In this document: positions 1-7,838 of the stretch, in pieces
Layout: each line of letters starts with the position of its first letter
Numbering within the stretch: the stretch's first letter is position 1
DNA from: Carboxylicivirga marina
Lineage (GTDB): Bacteria; Bacteroidota; Bacteroidia; Bacteroidales; Marinilabiliaceae
Assembly: GCF_016612505.1 (NCBI RefSeq)
Contig: NZ_JAENRR010000031.1
Coordinates: forward strand, 1 to 60,894
Length of the DNA stretch: 60,894 bases
Direction: 5' to 3'
Program-made: the position numbers and the translations under genes
The notes under the pieces: generated by a model
Databases searched by the model: none
What the model was told of the DNA's origin: nothing
Seen by the model: the letters and a program-made list of their open reading frames with translations, nothing else

Positions 1-193
1 CTAAAAATAATACTGGAAATATACTTTAAAACTTATAGCATATCTCCAGTGTTTTTTAGTTCGTAAGGATTAACTAAATAGTGGTAAAAGGAATCGATAA
101 CCCCTCGGGATCAGTTATTATTCCTTGTATGCCTTGCGCAAAACCTTTAATGTTAAGTAATAAAAAAAACGCCAGTATAATTAGCTTTTGCAT
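1..193 (-). pseudogene. Truncated start of a DUF5686/carboxypeptidase-regulatory-like outer membrane protein
   Basis: An ATG at 193-191 opens 39 codons that stop at a TAG at 76-74. The peptide has a signal sequence ending in GFAQ, then GIQGIITDPEGLSIPFTTI, which matches in kind the start of the mature DUF5686 protein encoded next door (GVKGTVTDEQGNPIPFATI). Past the TAG, another frame gives LKNTGDML, a stop, then YISSIIF, weakly like the continuation of a CarboxypepD_reg-like domain, so the region looks decayed. The rest lies beyond the window edge. It could instead be a gene restored by a frameshift, or a sequencing error. It is downstream of, and co-directional with, the intact paralogue. 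Confidence 0.55.
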
Positions 194-327
194 TTGTTAT
201 GTTGAGTTATCAGGTTGGGGCAAAATATCACAATCTTTGTGCTCCACAACATAACATGCGTGATATTTTATAAACAATTAATTAATTTAGATAGAAAATA
301 AATAATGATTTTTTTTTAAATTAAAAA

Positions 328-477
328 CCCACGTTCTATGAGCGTCGTGGTCAGAGAAGCTTTGCATTTTGCATTAATTGTATTTTAGGAATTCAATCAT
401 ACGTAATAGCTTCTATGATATATATTAGTATTTAATGCCCTATGGGCTTATCTCAAAGCCACGTCCTTTGGGCGTGG
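328..477. repeat. REP-like GC-rich palindromes
   Basis: Three compact palindromes stand out in AT-rich DNA. At 459-477 CCACGTCC-TTT-GGGCGTGG forms an 8-bp stem with one G-T pair. At 437-447 GCCC-TAT-GGGC forms a 4-bp stem. At 328-350 a degenerate copy starts CCCACGTTC and ends GTCGTGG. The first and last share the CCACGT(T/C)C...CGTGG design of dispersed REP-type elements. The copy at 459-477 ends 7 bp from the stop codon of the DUF5686 gene and lacks a T tract, so it is not a typical terminator. Whether it recurs elsewhere in the genome cannot be seen here. Confidence 0.5.
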
Positions 478-484
478 ATATTTA

Positions 485-3124
485 CTAATTGATATTAATG
501 CCAAGTCTAAAGCCCCATCGAGCATAACTGCCATCTTCAAAACCAGCAAAAACACCTGCACTGCCTATCAAAAATATTTGATTCATACTATAACCAACCT
601 CAACATAGTTTTTGTAGTTTGGCTGGGTTAGATAGCTGCTGTATAAATTCTCAGTCCATAGACGATTACTTACGAGTGGTAAGAATTTTAATAGCAAGTA
701 TGGTGTGGTGTACGATACATGAGCCTTGGCATACCATTCGTTGGTGCTGTATCGATAATCATCAAGTAACATAAAGGCATTTTCCCACGATTTAAAGTTG
801 ACGGGAATTTCTGATGTGTTGAAATGCTGGAAGCGTGAGAAATGCATCTGGTCATTGCGTGAAAAATAGCCAGCACCCACCTGCCAGTTGAAGGCATTGA
901 AAATACCCCACTCTTTCTTTTGTGATATCTCACCCCGTATGAGTTCATAGTCCGAATCACTATCAAATACATTGTTAAAACCTCGTTGATAGTTGACTTT
1001 AAAAGTAGGATACCTTGACCCGCGCAAGTATTTTCTTCCTTTATACATTCTGTAACGCATGCGTGGTGTATAGCTCACTTCAAGGGAGGTGAACATATCG
1101 GATTGATCCATTAAATGCTCAGGTGTCACCTGTTCATTGGGCGGTGTGTTTTCAGTATAATCCTTGTCTTGATCCAATATTGACCAATTGGTGTTGTTTT
1201 CCAATTGCTGATAGGAACTGTAAGATGCCGCTAATCGAATACGCATGCCATGTATCAAATCAAAAGAACCATTGATTGCTGCATAGTCCTTTTGATATAG
1301 CTTCATGTAGTGATCTTTGAAAAATAAGGCCGAAAACATGTTTAGTGTTCGATCAATACCGTATTTACTATTGAAATCCTTACTTTGCTGACCGCCGGAT
1401 ATTGAAAGGTTAGCCCTGCTTTTGGGCGCAAAACTTAACCAGGCATTGGCATCCCACATTACTTTTTCTCGTGCAAAGGCATACTCTATCATTGGTTCAA
1501 ACCGGAAAGTATGTACTGAATCAAACTCATGACGAAGCGTTAGGCGTTGCTGATAGCTCCAACCATCGACCGCATTAAAGTCAACCTGGCTTAAACCTAT
1601 TAAACCATGATAAGTTATGCGTGTTGATGAATCATTGGCATAAAAAGTATGACCTGATAAAAAACCATCTGATACCTTGCTGAATGCCGATCGCTTTTTC
1701 TTTTCTGTTTTAATCGTGTCTGATTCTATTTTTGCCAATTTAATAGAATCTTTCACTTCAAAGCTTCGCAATTCACCACTGGTCAGCGGTATTGGTCGTA
1801 TGGTTTCCCAATAAGAGGAGTCTCTTTTAGTCGTGTCTTTTTTATGCGTGATTTTGTAAGTGCTCTTTATTTCAAGCGATTCTTCCTTTTTCTCTTCTTC
1901 TTTGCGCGATTCTTTTTCAATCAGGCGCGAAAGCTTAATCATTTCACGGTTGGATAGCTCCTCTTTAGCTAACAGTTCTTCCATTTTCTTTTGTTGGCGG
2001 GTCATCTCCTGTTCTTTCTCAGCCTGTAGTTCAGCAGCTTTTTGAGCTGCTTCCTCTGCTGCGTATTGTTTCATCAAAACATTTGGCACAGGTAGGTTGG
2101 TGTTGAGTTGAATGTCGGAGTATTTGACCGAACCGGCATACCAAAAATCCGCTTTCACCCCAAATATGGAGGCCGCTACATTAAAGCGATGGCTAATAGG
2201 CAACCACGAACGTTCCTTAACCGGAGCATAAACTTGCTTAATATTGATCTCGCCAAAAAAAGCTTCGTTTGTTACATCAATTGAATGGATATTCCATAAA
2301 TTATCGACGATGTAAATGTAACCAGTGTAGGTCTGCTGACTTTTTCTTTTTGGAACGATTTTAATCTTATTAACTGCTACATCACCTTCGTAAAAGAAGC
2401 CTTCGTACACAAATTTGTAATGCGAAAAGGAGTTAGGAGCCAATGGTGAAATGGCCATGTCCTGATGAGGTTCGTAAAAGCTGTAAGTGATATAACCCAT
2501 CACGTCTTCATCGTTTGAGTCAGGGAAAGTACTGCGTGATGAAAGAACCGTGTGATTGTACTTGTCAGGAGCCGTAAACTCAATTTCATTCATCGATTCC
2601 ATGGTGTAGGTTTCTCCGACTTTGATGTCAGGTGATTCCTCATCTCTCTCCATCATCTTCTGAAAAAGTTTTGGAATCTTTTTCATCAGCAGACTTCCTT
2701 TTAAGTATACTTCTGCTTTGTATTGTTCGGTTTGACGTTGATAATAGGGGGCAAGACTAATTGCTTTTCGCATGATAGGGTAGGCAGGATCTTCACCGCC
2801 TGAAAAAACGCGTACCTCTTTAATACGGTATTCCTGCTTTTTTAGCACAATGTTATTGGTGATGAACTCGTCATTAACATTAACTGTTACCTCTGTTTTT
2901 TGAAATCCCAATCCTTGAAACACAATGGTGTAAGTGCCATTTTGAAGGTGGATTTCATATTCGCCTAAATCGTTGGTTGTGGTACCGGTTGTGGTTTCTT
3001 TTAAGAAGATGGTGGCAAACGGAATAGGATTGCCTTGTTCGTCAGTTACTGTGCCTTTTACACCTTGCGAAAAGCCGAGTATTGGCAATAGCAATAGTAT
3101 TCCAGCAAGATAGAGTTTATCCAT
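485..3124 (-). CDS. DUF5686 and carboxypeptidase-like regulatory domain outer membrane protein
   Basis: This 879-residue protein has a signal peptide ending near GFSQ (residue 20). A CarboxypepD_reg-like beta-sandwich follows (about 21-100: GVKGTVTDEQGNPIPFATI, then TTTNDLGEYEI), then the DUF5686 region, with many aromatic beta strands in the last 350 residues that suggest an outer-membrane barrel. This is the usual architecture of a common Bacteroidota family of unknown substrate. Unusually, residues about 360-425 are a Lys/Glu/Gln-rich helical stretch (for example EKEQEMTRQQKKMEELLAKE), probably a periplasmic coiled coil, followed by a Lys-rich linker. The ATG start fits the signal peptide. 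A decayed second copy lies downstream on the same strand. Confidence 0.85.
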   Translation of the reverse strand: MDKLYLAGILLLLPILGFSQGVKGTVTDEQGNPIPFATIFLKETTTGTTTNDLGEYEIHLQNGTYTIVFQGLGFQKTEVTVNVNDEFITNNIVLKKQEYRIKEVRVFSGGEDPAYPIMRKAISLAPYYQRQTEQYKAEVYLKGSLLMKKIPKLFQKMMERDEESPDIKVGETYTMESMNEIEFTAPDKYNHTVLSSRSTFPDSNDEDVMGYITYSFYEPHQDMAISPLAPNSFSHYKFVYEGFFYEGDVAVNKIKIVPKRKSQQTYTGYIYIVDNLWNIHSIDVTNEAFFGEINIKQVYAPVKERSWLPISHRFNVAASIFGVKADFWYAGSVKYSDIQLNTNLPVPNVLMKQYAAEEAAQKAAELQAEKEQEMTRQQKKMEELLAKEELSNREMIKLSRLIEKESRKEEEKKEESLEIKSTYKITHKKDTTKRDSSYWETIRPIPLTSGELRSFEVKDSIKLAKIESDTIKTEKKKRSAFSKVSDGFLSGHTFYANDSSTRITYHGLIGLSQVDFNAVDGWSYQQRLTLRHEFDSVHTFRFEPMIEYAFAREKVMWDANAWLSFAPKSRANLSISGGQQSKDFNSKYGIDRTLNMFSALFFKDHYMKLYQKDYAAINGSFDLIHGMRIRLAASYSSYQQLENNTNWSILDQDKDYTENTPPNEQVTPEHLMDQSDMFTSLEVSYTPRMRYRMYKGRKYLRGSRYPTFKVNYQRGFNNVFDSDSDYELIRGEISQKKEWGIFNAFNWQVGAGYFSRNDQMHFSRFQHFNTSEIPVNFKSWENAFMLLDDYRYSTNEWYAKAHVSYTTPYLLLKFLPLVSNRLWTENLYSSYLTQPNYKNYVEVGYSMNQIFLIGSAGVFAGFEDGSYARWGFRLGININ

Positions 3125-3285
3125 AGGTTATTAAGTTAGATTATTGGTTTAAGTTGATGTAAATATAAACAAACATTGTTACAAAAGAGGCAGGTTATTG
3201 TCCTGTCGTTCAATATTTCAATGTATGGCGTATAACTATCAATAATAGTTACAAACCTATCAATTTATATTTGCCAAAGGAGTCC

Positions 3286-4047
3286 TTAAAACTTAAGGCT
3301 GAATGAGTTGTTGATGGTGTAGAATAGTTTATCAACTTCAGGCGGAACCAGGTTATCGTAATCAAAGCGCACGTACAATGCGAAAGAGAACTTTTTGGTG
3401 ATTTTCACATTAAAGCGCGACTCGCTCCAAATACGAAAATCAGCAGGATCGGAATAATCGGGCTCGTAGTAGGTAGTGTGGGATAGTGAAGCATTTTGTG
3501 ACATCTTCCAGTCTGTAGACAACATCGAACTAAATTTCACCAAGCTTTTTCGCCGTTCATAAGTGCTGGTTTCAAACAATTCGTTGAGGTAAATGGTGTA
3601 GGCAACCAAAAACAGTGAAAACTTCTCTTTATCAGCAATGTTAAAACGCGGGCCTCCACCCATCACATGTCTGTGTTTTAGTTGTTTGATGCGGTTGTAT
3701 TGATATTGATAAAAGGCTTCAGCAATAATGATTTTATCGGGTACCCAGTAATTATATTTGAACATCATGTTACCGTTATTCACATTGCGTTCTTCGTCAA
3801 CTTTGCTAAAACCCAAATCTGTCGAAAAGAGGTAGGTGTTATCATTATCGTTGTATTGTAATTTAAACCGCGAAATAACCTGTAGCATATCCGTAGTGGT
3901 GTGCACAATATTCAGCCCTAGGTTAACATCACCCTGGAAACCTTTGTTTGGATTCTTAGTCCGACGTTTGTCGATGCTAACAATTTGAGATGTAGCTGAT
4001 AAGCTGATGGTTGTTAGAAGGATGAATGTTAAAATCCGTTGGTGCAT
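3286..4047 (-). CDS. DUF481 family outer membrane beta-barrel protein
   Basis: A 253-residue protein with an N-terminal signal peptide (cleavage near SATSQ). Alternating hydrophobic/aromatic beta strands run to a terminal Phe (NNSFSLKF*), typical of an outer-membrane barrel assembled by BAM. Patterns such as KGFQGDVNLGLN and the paired strands match DUF481 proteins, whose function is unknown. A -7 box (TATTTTTG on the minus strand, 4073-4066) lies about 20 bp upstream of the ATG. It is co-directional with the DUF5686 gene about 160 bp downstream, but a shared transcript is not certain. Confidence 0.75.
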   Translation of the reverse strand: MHQRILTFILLTTISLSATSQIVSIDKRRTKNPNKGFQGDVNLGLNIVHTTTDMLQVISRFKLQYNDNDNTYLFSTDLGFSKVDEERNVNNGNMMFKYNYWVPDKIIIAEAFYQYQYNRIKQLKHRHVMGGGPRFNIADKEKFSLFLVAYTIYLNELFETSTYERRKSLVKFSSMLSTDWKMSQNASLSHTTYYEPDYSDPADFRIWSESRFNVKITKKFSFALYVRFDYDNLVPPEVDKLFYTINNSFSLKF

Positions 4048-4065
4048 ATTTCACTTTATTTGTGA

Positions 4066-4073
4066 CAAAAATA
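4066..4073 (-). promoter_or_regulatory. -7 promoter element of the DUF481 gene
   Basis: The minus strand reads TATTTTTG, a perfect match to the Bacteroidota -7 consensus TAnnTTTG, placed 18 bp before the ATG. No clear -33 TTTG was found. Confidence 0.45.
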
Positions 4074-4151
4074 AGGATTCTCGTGAGACGCGAAAATATT
4101 GTTTATTAAGGCTTGTTACATTGCAGCAAAAAACTGTTGAAAATCATGATT

Positions 4152-4178
4152 TTTGTATTAAGATAAAATCTAAATTTG
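4152..4178 (+). promoter_or_regulatory. Promoter of the aminotransferase gene
   Basis: TTTG at 4152-4155 is followed after 15 bp by TAAATTTG at 4171-4178, which matches TAnnTTTG. The spacing is a little shorter than usual. The predicted start of transcription is near 4185, about 38 nt before the ATG. Confidence 0.5.
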
Positions 4179-4222
4179 TGGTGAAATAAGAATTATTAAA
4201 ATAGCATTTAAAATCTATAACA

Positions 4223-5422
4223 ATGCCAAATATTTCTGATAGAGGACAGCAGATGCCGGCATCACCAATTCGTAAGTTGGTGCCATTTGCCGAAGCAGCG
4301 AAAGCAAAAGGAACAAAGGTTTATCATTTGAATATCGGACAGCCGGATATTAAAACGCCAGAAGTGGCATTAGATGCTATCCGTAACATTGATTTAAAGG
4401 TGGTTGAATACAGTCACTCGGCAGGTATCGTTAGTTATCGTCAGAAGTTGGCAAAGATGTATCAAAATATCAACATCAATGTTGACGAGAATGAAATTTT
4501 GGTAACAGCTGGTGGTTCTGAAGCGATTACTTTTGCGTTTTTAACGTGCCTTAATCCTGGTGATGAGGTTATAATTCCGGAACCTTTTTATGCTAATTAC
4601 AACGGTTTTGCAGTTTCTGCAGGTGTTGAGGTTAAACCTATACGCTCAAGTATTGAAGAAGGATTTGCATTGCCTGCTATAGAGGAGTTTGAGAAGAAGA
4701 TAACACCTAAAACGAAGGCTATTGTTATTTGTAATCCAAATAACCCAACAGGTTACCTTTATTCTCAGGAAGAAATGGATCAGTTGAAACAAATGGTGCT
4801 AAAACATGATTTGTACTTATTCTCTGATGAGGTTTACCGCGAGTTTTGTTACGATGGCGAAAAGCACATTTCAGCCATGCACCTTGAAGGTATTGAGAAC
4901 AACGTAGTGATGTTTGATTCAGTATCAAAGCGCTACAGTGAGTGTGGTGTACGTATTGGCGCATTGGTAACTAAAAATAAGTCAATTCTTGAAACAGCCC
5001 TCAAGTTTGGACAGGCACGTTTGAGTCCTCCGGGATTTGGTCAAATTGCTGCTGAAGCATCGTTGGATACTCCAAAGGAGTATTTTGATGAGGTATATGA
5101 CGAATATATTGCTCGTCGTGATTTTCTAGTTGAAGGATTAAATAAAATAGAAGGTGTTTATACGCCAACACCTAAAGGTGCATTTTATACTGTTGCCAAG
5201 CTGCCAATTGATGATTCAGATAAATTCTGTCAGTGGATATTAAGTGAATTCAGTCATAATGGGCAGACTGTTATGATGGCGCCAGCTTCAGGGTTTTACA
5301 GCACACCTGGTGCAGGTAAAAATGAAGTACGTATTGCTTATGTTCTTAATAAAGAGGATTTAGGAAATGCAATTGAGACTTTAGAAGCAGCCTTAAAAGC
5401 TTACCCAGGGCGTACACTTTAG
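4223..5422 (+). CDS. PLP-dependent class I/II aminotransferase
   Basis: This 399-residue fold-type I aminotransferase would transfer amino groups between an amino acid and a 2-oxoacid in the cytoplasm; an aspartate-aminotransferase-like activity is most likely. Visible motifs: NPNNPTG (171-177) near the PLP ring, SDEVY (201-205) with the pyridine-binding Asp, and SVSKRYSECGVRIG with the Schiff-base Lys236. The motif SVSKRYSECG differs from the common SLSKxFxMxGWR form but fits a Bacteroidota subgroup. A C-terminal Arg (EVRIAY) would bind the substrate carboxylate. The exact substrate cannot be read from sequence. A promoter lies upstream and a strong terminator follows, so it is probably monocistronic. 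Confidence 0.85.
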   Translation: MPNISDRGQQMPASPIRKLVPFAEAAKAKGTKVYHLNIGQPDIKTPEVALDAIRNIDLKVVEYSHSAGIVSYRQKLAKMYQNININVDENEILVTAGGSEAITFAFLTCLNPGDEVIIPEPFYANYNGFAVSAGVEVKPIRSSIEEGFALPAIEEFEKKITPKTKAIVICNPNNPTGYLYSQEEMDQLKQMVLKHDLYLFSDEVYREFCYDGEKHISAMHLEGIENNVVMFDSVSKRYSECGVRIGALVTKNKSILETALKFGQARLSPPGFGQIAAEASLDTPKEYFDEVYDEYIARRDFLVEGLNKIEGVYTPTPKGAFYTVAKLPIDDSDKFCQWILSEFSHNGQTVMMAPASGFYSTPGAGKNEVRIAYVLNKEDLGNAIETLEAALKAYPGRTL

Positions 5423-5446
5423 AAGAACTAAAAGCGAAAAATATTC

Positions 5447-5477
5447 AAAGGGCCGGAGTTTTACTTCGGCCCTTTTT
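5447..5477 (+). terminator. Rho-independent terminator of the aminotransferase gene
   Basis: A 13-bp stem (5447-5459 with 5463-5475, AAAGGGCCG...CGGCCCTTT, one G-T pair), a 3-nt loop, and a run of T residues. Confidence 0.9.
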
Positions 5478-5508
5478 AAATTCCTGTTATTACTTTCAGG
5501 TGTTTTTC

Positions 5509-5516
5509 TACCTTTG
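5509..5516 (+). promoter_or_regulatory. -7 promoter element of the permease gene
   Basis: TACCTTTG matches TAnnTTTG. It lies inside the apparent open frame that begins at GTG 5500, so transcription would start near 5523 and that GTG cannot be the start. This places translation at TTG 5533. Confidence 0.6.
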
Positions 5517-5532
5517 TATAAAACCGTACACA

Positions 5533-6777
5533 TTGAATATCGAACTTTTTATAGCACGAAAAATAGCCTCGGGCGGAATGACCGGAAAGAAACTGGCAGG
5601 TCCGGTTATCAAAGTAGCCACTTTAGGAATTATACTTGGAGTGGTGGTGATGATTTTATCTGTGGCGGTTGGCTTTGGCTTTAAAGGTGAAATACGAGAG
5701 AAGATTAGTGGTTTTGCTTCGCATATTCAAATAATGAGTTACGATTACAACTATTCACCAGAAACCAATCCAATTTCAATTGATAAAGGACTAGAACAAG
5801 AAATAAGCGAAGTTGATGGCGTTGAGTACATTCAACGATTTGCCACAAAACCCGGTATAATCAAAGCCAATGATTTAATCCAGGGTGTGGTACTCAAAGG
5901 TATTGGCGAAGAATATAATTGGGATTTTATACAATCAATATTGGTAAAGGGACGATTACCAGTTTTTGCTGACTCAATTCGATCGGATGAAATACTCATA
6001 TCCGAAGAAATTGCCCGAATGCTTAAATTGGAAGTGGGCGATAAAATTCGGATGTACTTTATTCAGGATAGGCCATTGGCTCGTCGATTTGATATAGTTG
6101 GTATTTATAACTCTCATTTTCCGGAGTATGATAAACGATTCGCATTTGTTGATTTGAAGCATATTCAGAAATTGAATGGATGGGATAACAATCAAATATC
6201 TGGTTATGAAGTTGGAGTAAGTCAATTTGACCTTATGAACCAGGTGAATGAAGAAATTTACTATCTGACGAGTGCTAAGGTTGAGTCGAATGGCACCATG
6301 CTTCGAAATAGAACTATAGAGCAGGTACAGCCACAGATTTTTGGTTGGCTCGATATACTAGATACCAACGTTTATGTCATCCTTATCCTAATAATCTTGG
6401 TGGCCAGTTTTAATATGGTTTCAGGTTTGCTTATTCTCATTCTTGAACGTACCAATATGATTGGTATTTTAAAAGCACTTGGTGCCGAAGACTGGAATCT
6501 TCGTAAAGTCTTTGTTTACCTATCTGGATTTATCATCGGACGTGGTATGCTATGGGGAAATATTATCGGAATACTTATATGTATTATTCAAAAATACACG
6601 CAGTTTATAAAGCTTGATCCGGCTAACTATTACCTATCTACGGTACCTATTCATATTAGCATGGGAGAGCTAATTCTATTGAATGCCGGTGTGCTGATAG
6701 TAACAATGGCGATGATGTTAGGACCTACCTATCTGGTGTCGCGAATTCTACCGGTTAAGGCGATTCGTTTTAATTAA
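5533..6777 (+). CDS. LolC/LolE-like ABC transporter permease (FtsX family)
   Basis: A 414-residue inner-membrane protein with the LolC/E layout: LNIELFIARKIAS start, one membrane helix (about 22-42, VATLGIILGVVVMILSVAVG), a periplasmic MacB-PCD-like domain of about 220 residues (ISGFASHIQI onward), then three C-terminal helices with the FtsX-like segment (LILILERTNMIGILKALGA). The family extracts lipoproteins from the inner membrane or performs related transport with an ATPase partner. No ATPase gene is adjacent. The frame is open from a GTG at 5500, but a -7 promoter sits there and homologues begin MNIELFIA, so the TTG at 5533 is preferred. Confidence 0.8.
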   Translation: MNIELFIARKIASGGMTGKKLAGPVIKVATLGIILGVVVMILSVAVGFGFKGEIREKISGFASHIQIMSYDYNYSPETNPISIDKGLEQEISEVDGVEYIQRFATKPGIIKANDLIQGVVLKGIGEEYNWDFIQSILVKGRLPVFADSIRSDEILISEEIARMLKLEVGDKIRMYFIQDRPLARRFDIVGIYNSHFPEYDKRFAFVDLKHIQKLNGWDNNQISGYEVGVSQFDLMNQVNEEIYYLTSAKVESNGTMLRNRTIEQVQPQIFGWLDILDTNVYVILILIILVASFNMVSGLLILILERTNMIGILKALGAEDWNLRKVFVYLSGFIIGRGMLWGNIIGILICIIQKYTQFIKLDPANYYLSTVPIHISMGELILLNAGVLIVTMAMMLGPTYLVSRILPVKAIRFN

Positions 6778-7027
6778 AAATCATTGTCCGTTAATCGACA
6801 GCTGGTGTGCGTATTCGTACGCATAGTTTGTATCCACCCCTTCGATAAATAAATGTGCTATAATTTCTTCGCTTTCTAGTTGTTTGAAATGAATTGTTTT
6901 ACAGGTCTTTATCTTATTTTACTTAAATTATTTCTCAATTAGTATCAATTTTACGATGAATGGTATGGTTGTTGATTGAGACCTATCAAATACTTAATTA
7001 AGGTTTAAGTTAATAAATGGGACAAAT
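6778..7027. other. Intergenic stretch with a UUCG-loop hairpin
   Basis: No gene is seen. At 6806-6825 a hairpin with stem TGCGTA/TACGCA and loop TTCG, extended by a wobble and an A-T pair, could be a weak terminator for the permease gene or part of an RNA structure. The stretch ends at a strong terminator (7028-7052) that has no recognisable gene just before it. Confidence 0.4.
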
Positions 7028-7052
7028 GGCCGAGAACGCTCGGCCTTTTTTT
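7028..7052 (+). terminator. Rho-independent terminator
   Basis: A perfect 7-bp GC-rich stem GGCCGAG/CTCGGCC, loop AACG, then seven T. It ends a plus-strand transcript: either a 250-nt tail of the permease mRNA or a small RNA. Confidence 0.9.
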
Positions 7053-7157
7053 ATGCACTAATTTTAAGGCCATCTCTTTAGGAATAATCATCACAATTAA
7101 TTAACTTAAAAGAGAACAAACTATTGAATTTGCGAGTTACATTGTAAAGAAAAGTGT

Positions 7158-7838
7158 ATGAAGAAGGAGATTGATATATTAACCCGGGCATTGTCCAAAC
7201 CGCTACCAGGGATTGAAGCACAAAGACTTATGTCTCCGTCGGTCAGGTTTACAGGACATACTAAATATGATTCGAGTAAGGCCAGGATAAGCAGTGTGCT
7301 TATTTTATTATATAAAAAGAATGATGAGTGGTGCATACCATTAATTCAGCGCCCTAAGTATGATGGAGCCCATAGCGGACAGGTTAGTTTTCCCGGAGGT
7401 AAATTAGAAGAAGGAGATCGTTCGTTTTTGGACACTGCTCTAAGAGAAGCTGAAGAAGAAGTAGGGATCAATCGAAACGAATTAAGCTTTATTGCCGAAT
7501 TAAGTTCACTTTATATTCCAAATTCAAATTTCATTGTTTATCCTCAGGTATGTGTAACTGAGTTTGAACCGTTGTTTATACCTGACAGACGTGAGGTTGA
7601 GTCTATTATTGAAGTTCCAATTTGTCAACTGCTGGCACCTGATACAGTAGATCGCTTTCAACGAAATATTAACGGTACTATAGTTGATGCACCTTTTTAC
7701 AAAATTGATGATTATATGATATGGGGTGCAACAGCAATGATGCTCAGCGAGTTTTTATCACTTGTCGAAAAATCAGGTTTGTTTACTAATCCGTTATTAC
7801 ATTCTTATAATGCGTGTAACGCTCCAGAATGTCGGTAA
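7158..7838 (+). CDS. Nudix hydrolase, CoA pyrophosphatase type
   Basis: A 226-residue Nudix enzyme. The segment 62-104 has the CoA-pyrophosphatase signature (LIQRPKYDGAHSGQVSFPGG) directly joined to a Nudix box (KLEEGD...TALREAEEEVGI), whose REAEEE Glu residues bind Mg2+. Members hydrolyse CoA or acyl-CoA to 3',5'-ADP and phosphopantetheine. The last 53 bp overlap the 3' end of the convergent mltF gene. The ATG at 7158 gives the normal family length; no clear promoter was found. Confidence 0.85.
   Translation: MKKEIDILTRALSKPLPGIEAQRLMSPSVRFTGHTKYDSSKARISSVLILLYKKNDEWCIPLIQRPKYDGAHSGQVSFPGGKLEEGDRSFLDTALREAEEEVGINRNELSFIAELSSLYIPNSNFIVYPQVCVTEFEPLFIPDRREVESIIEVPICQLLAPDTVDRFQRNINGTIVDAPFYKIDDYMIWGATAMMLSEFLSLVEKSGLFTNPLLHSYNACNAPECR

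Noticed and set aside
688-2045. Short frames inside the DUF5686 gene in other frames
   Set aside because: They are fully within a well-supported gene and show no domain.
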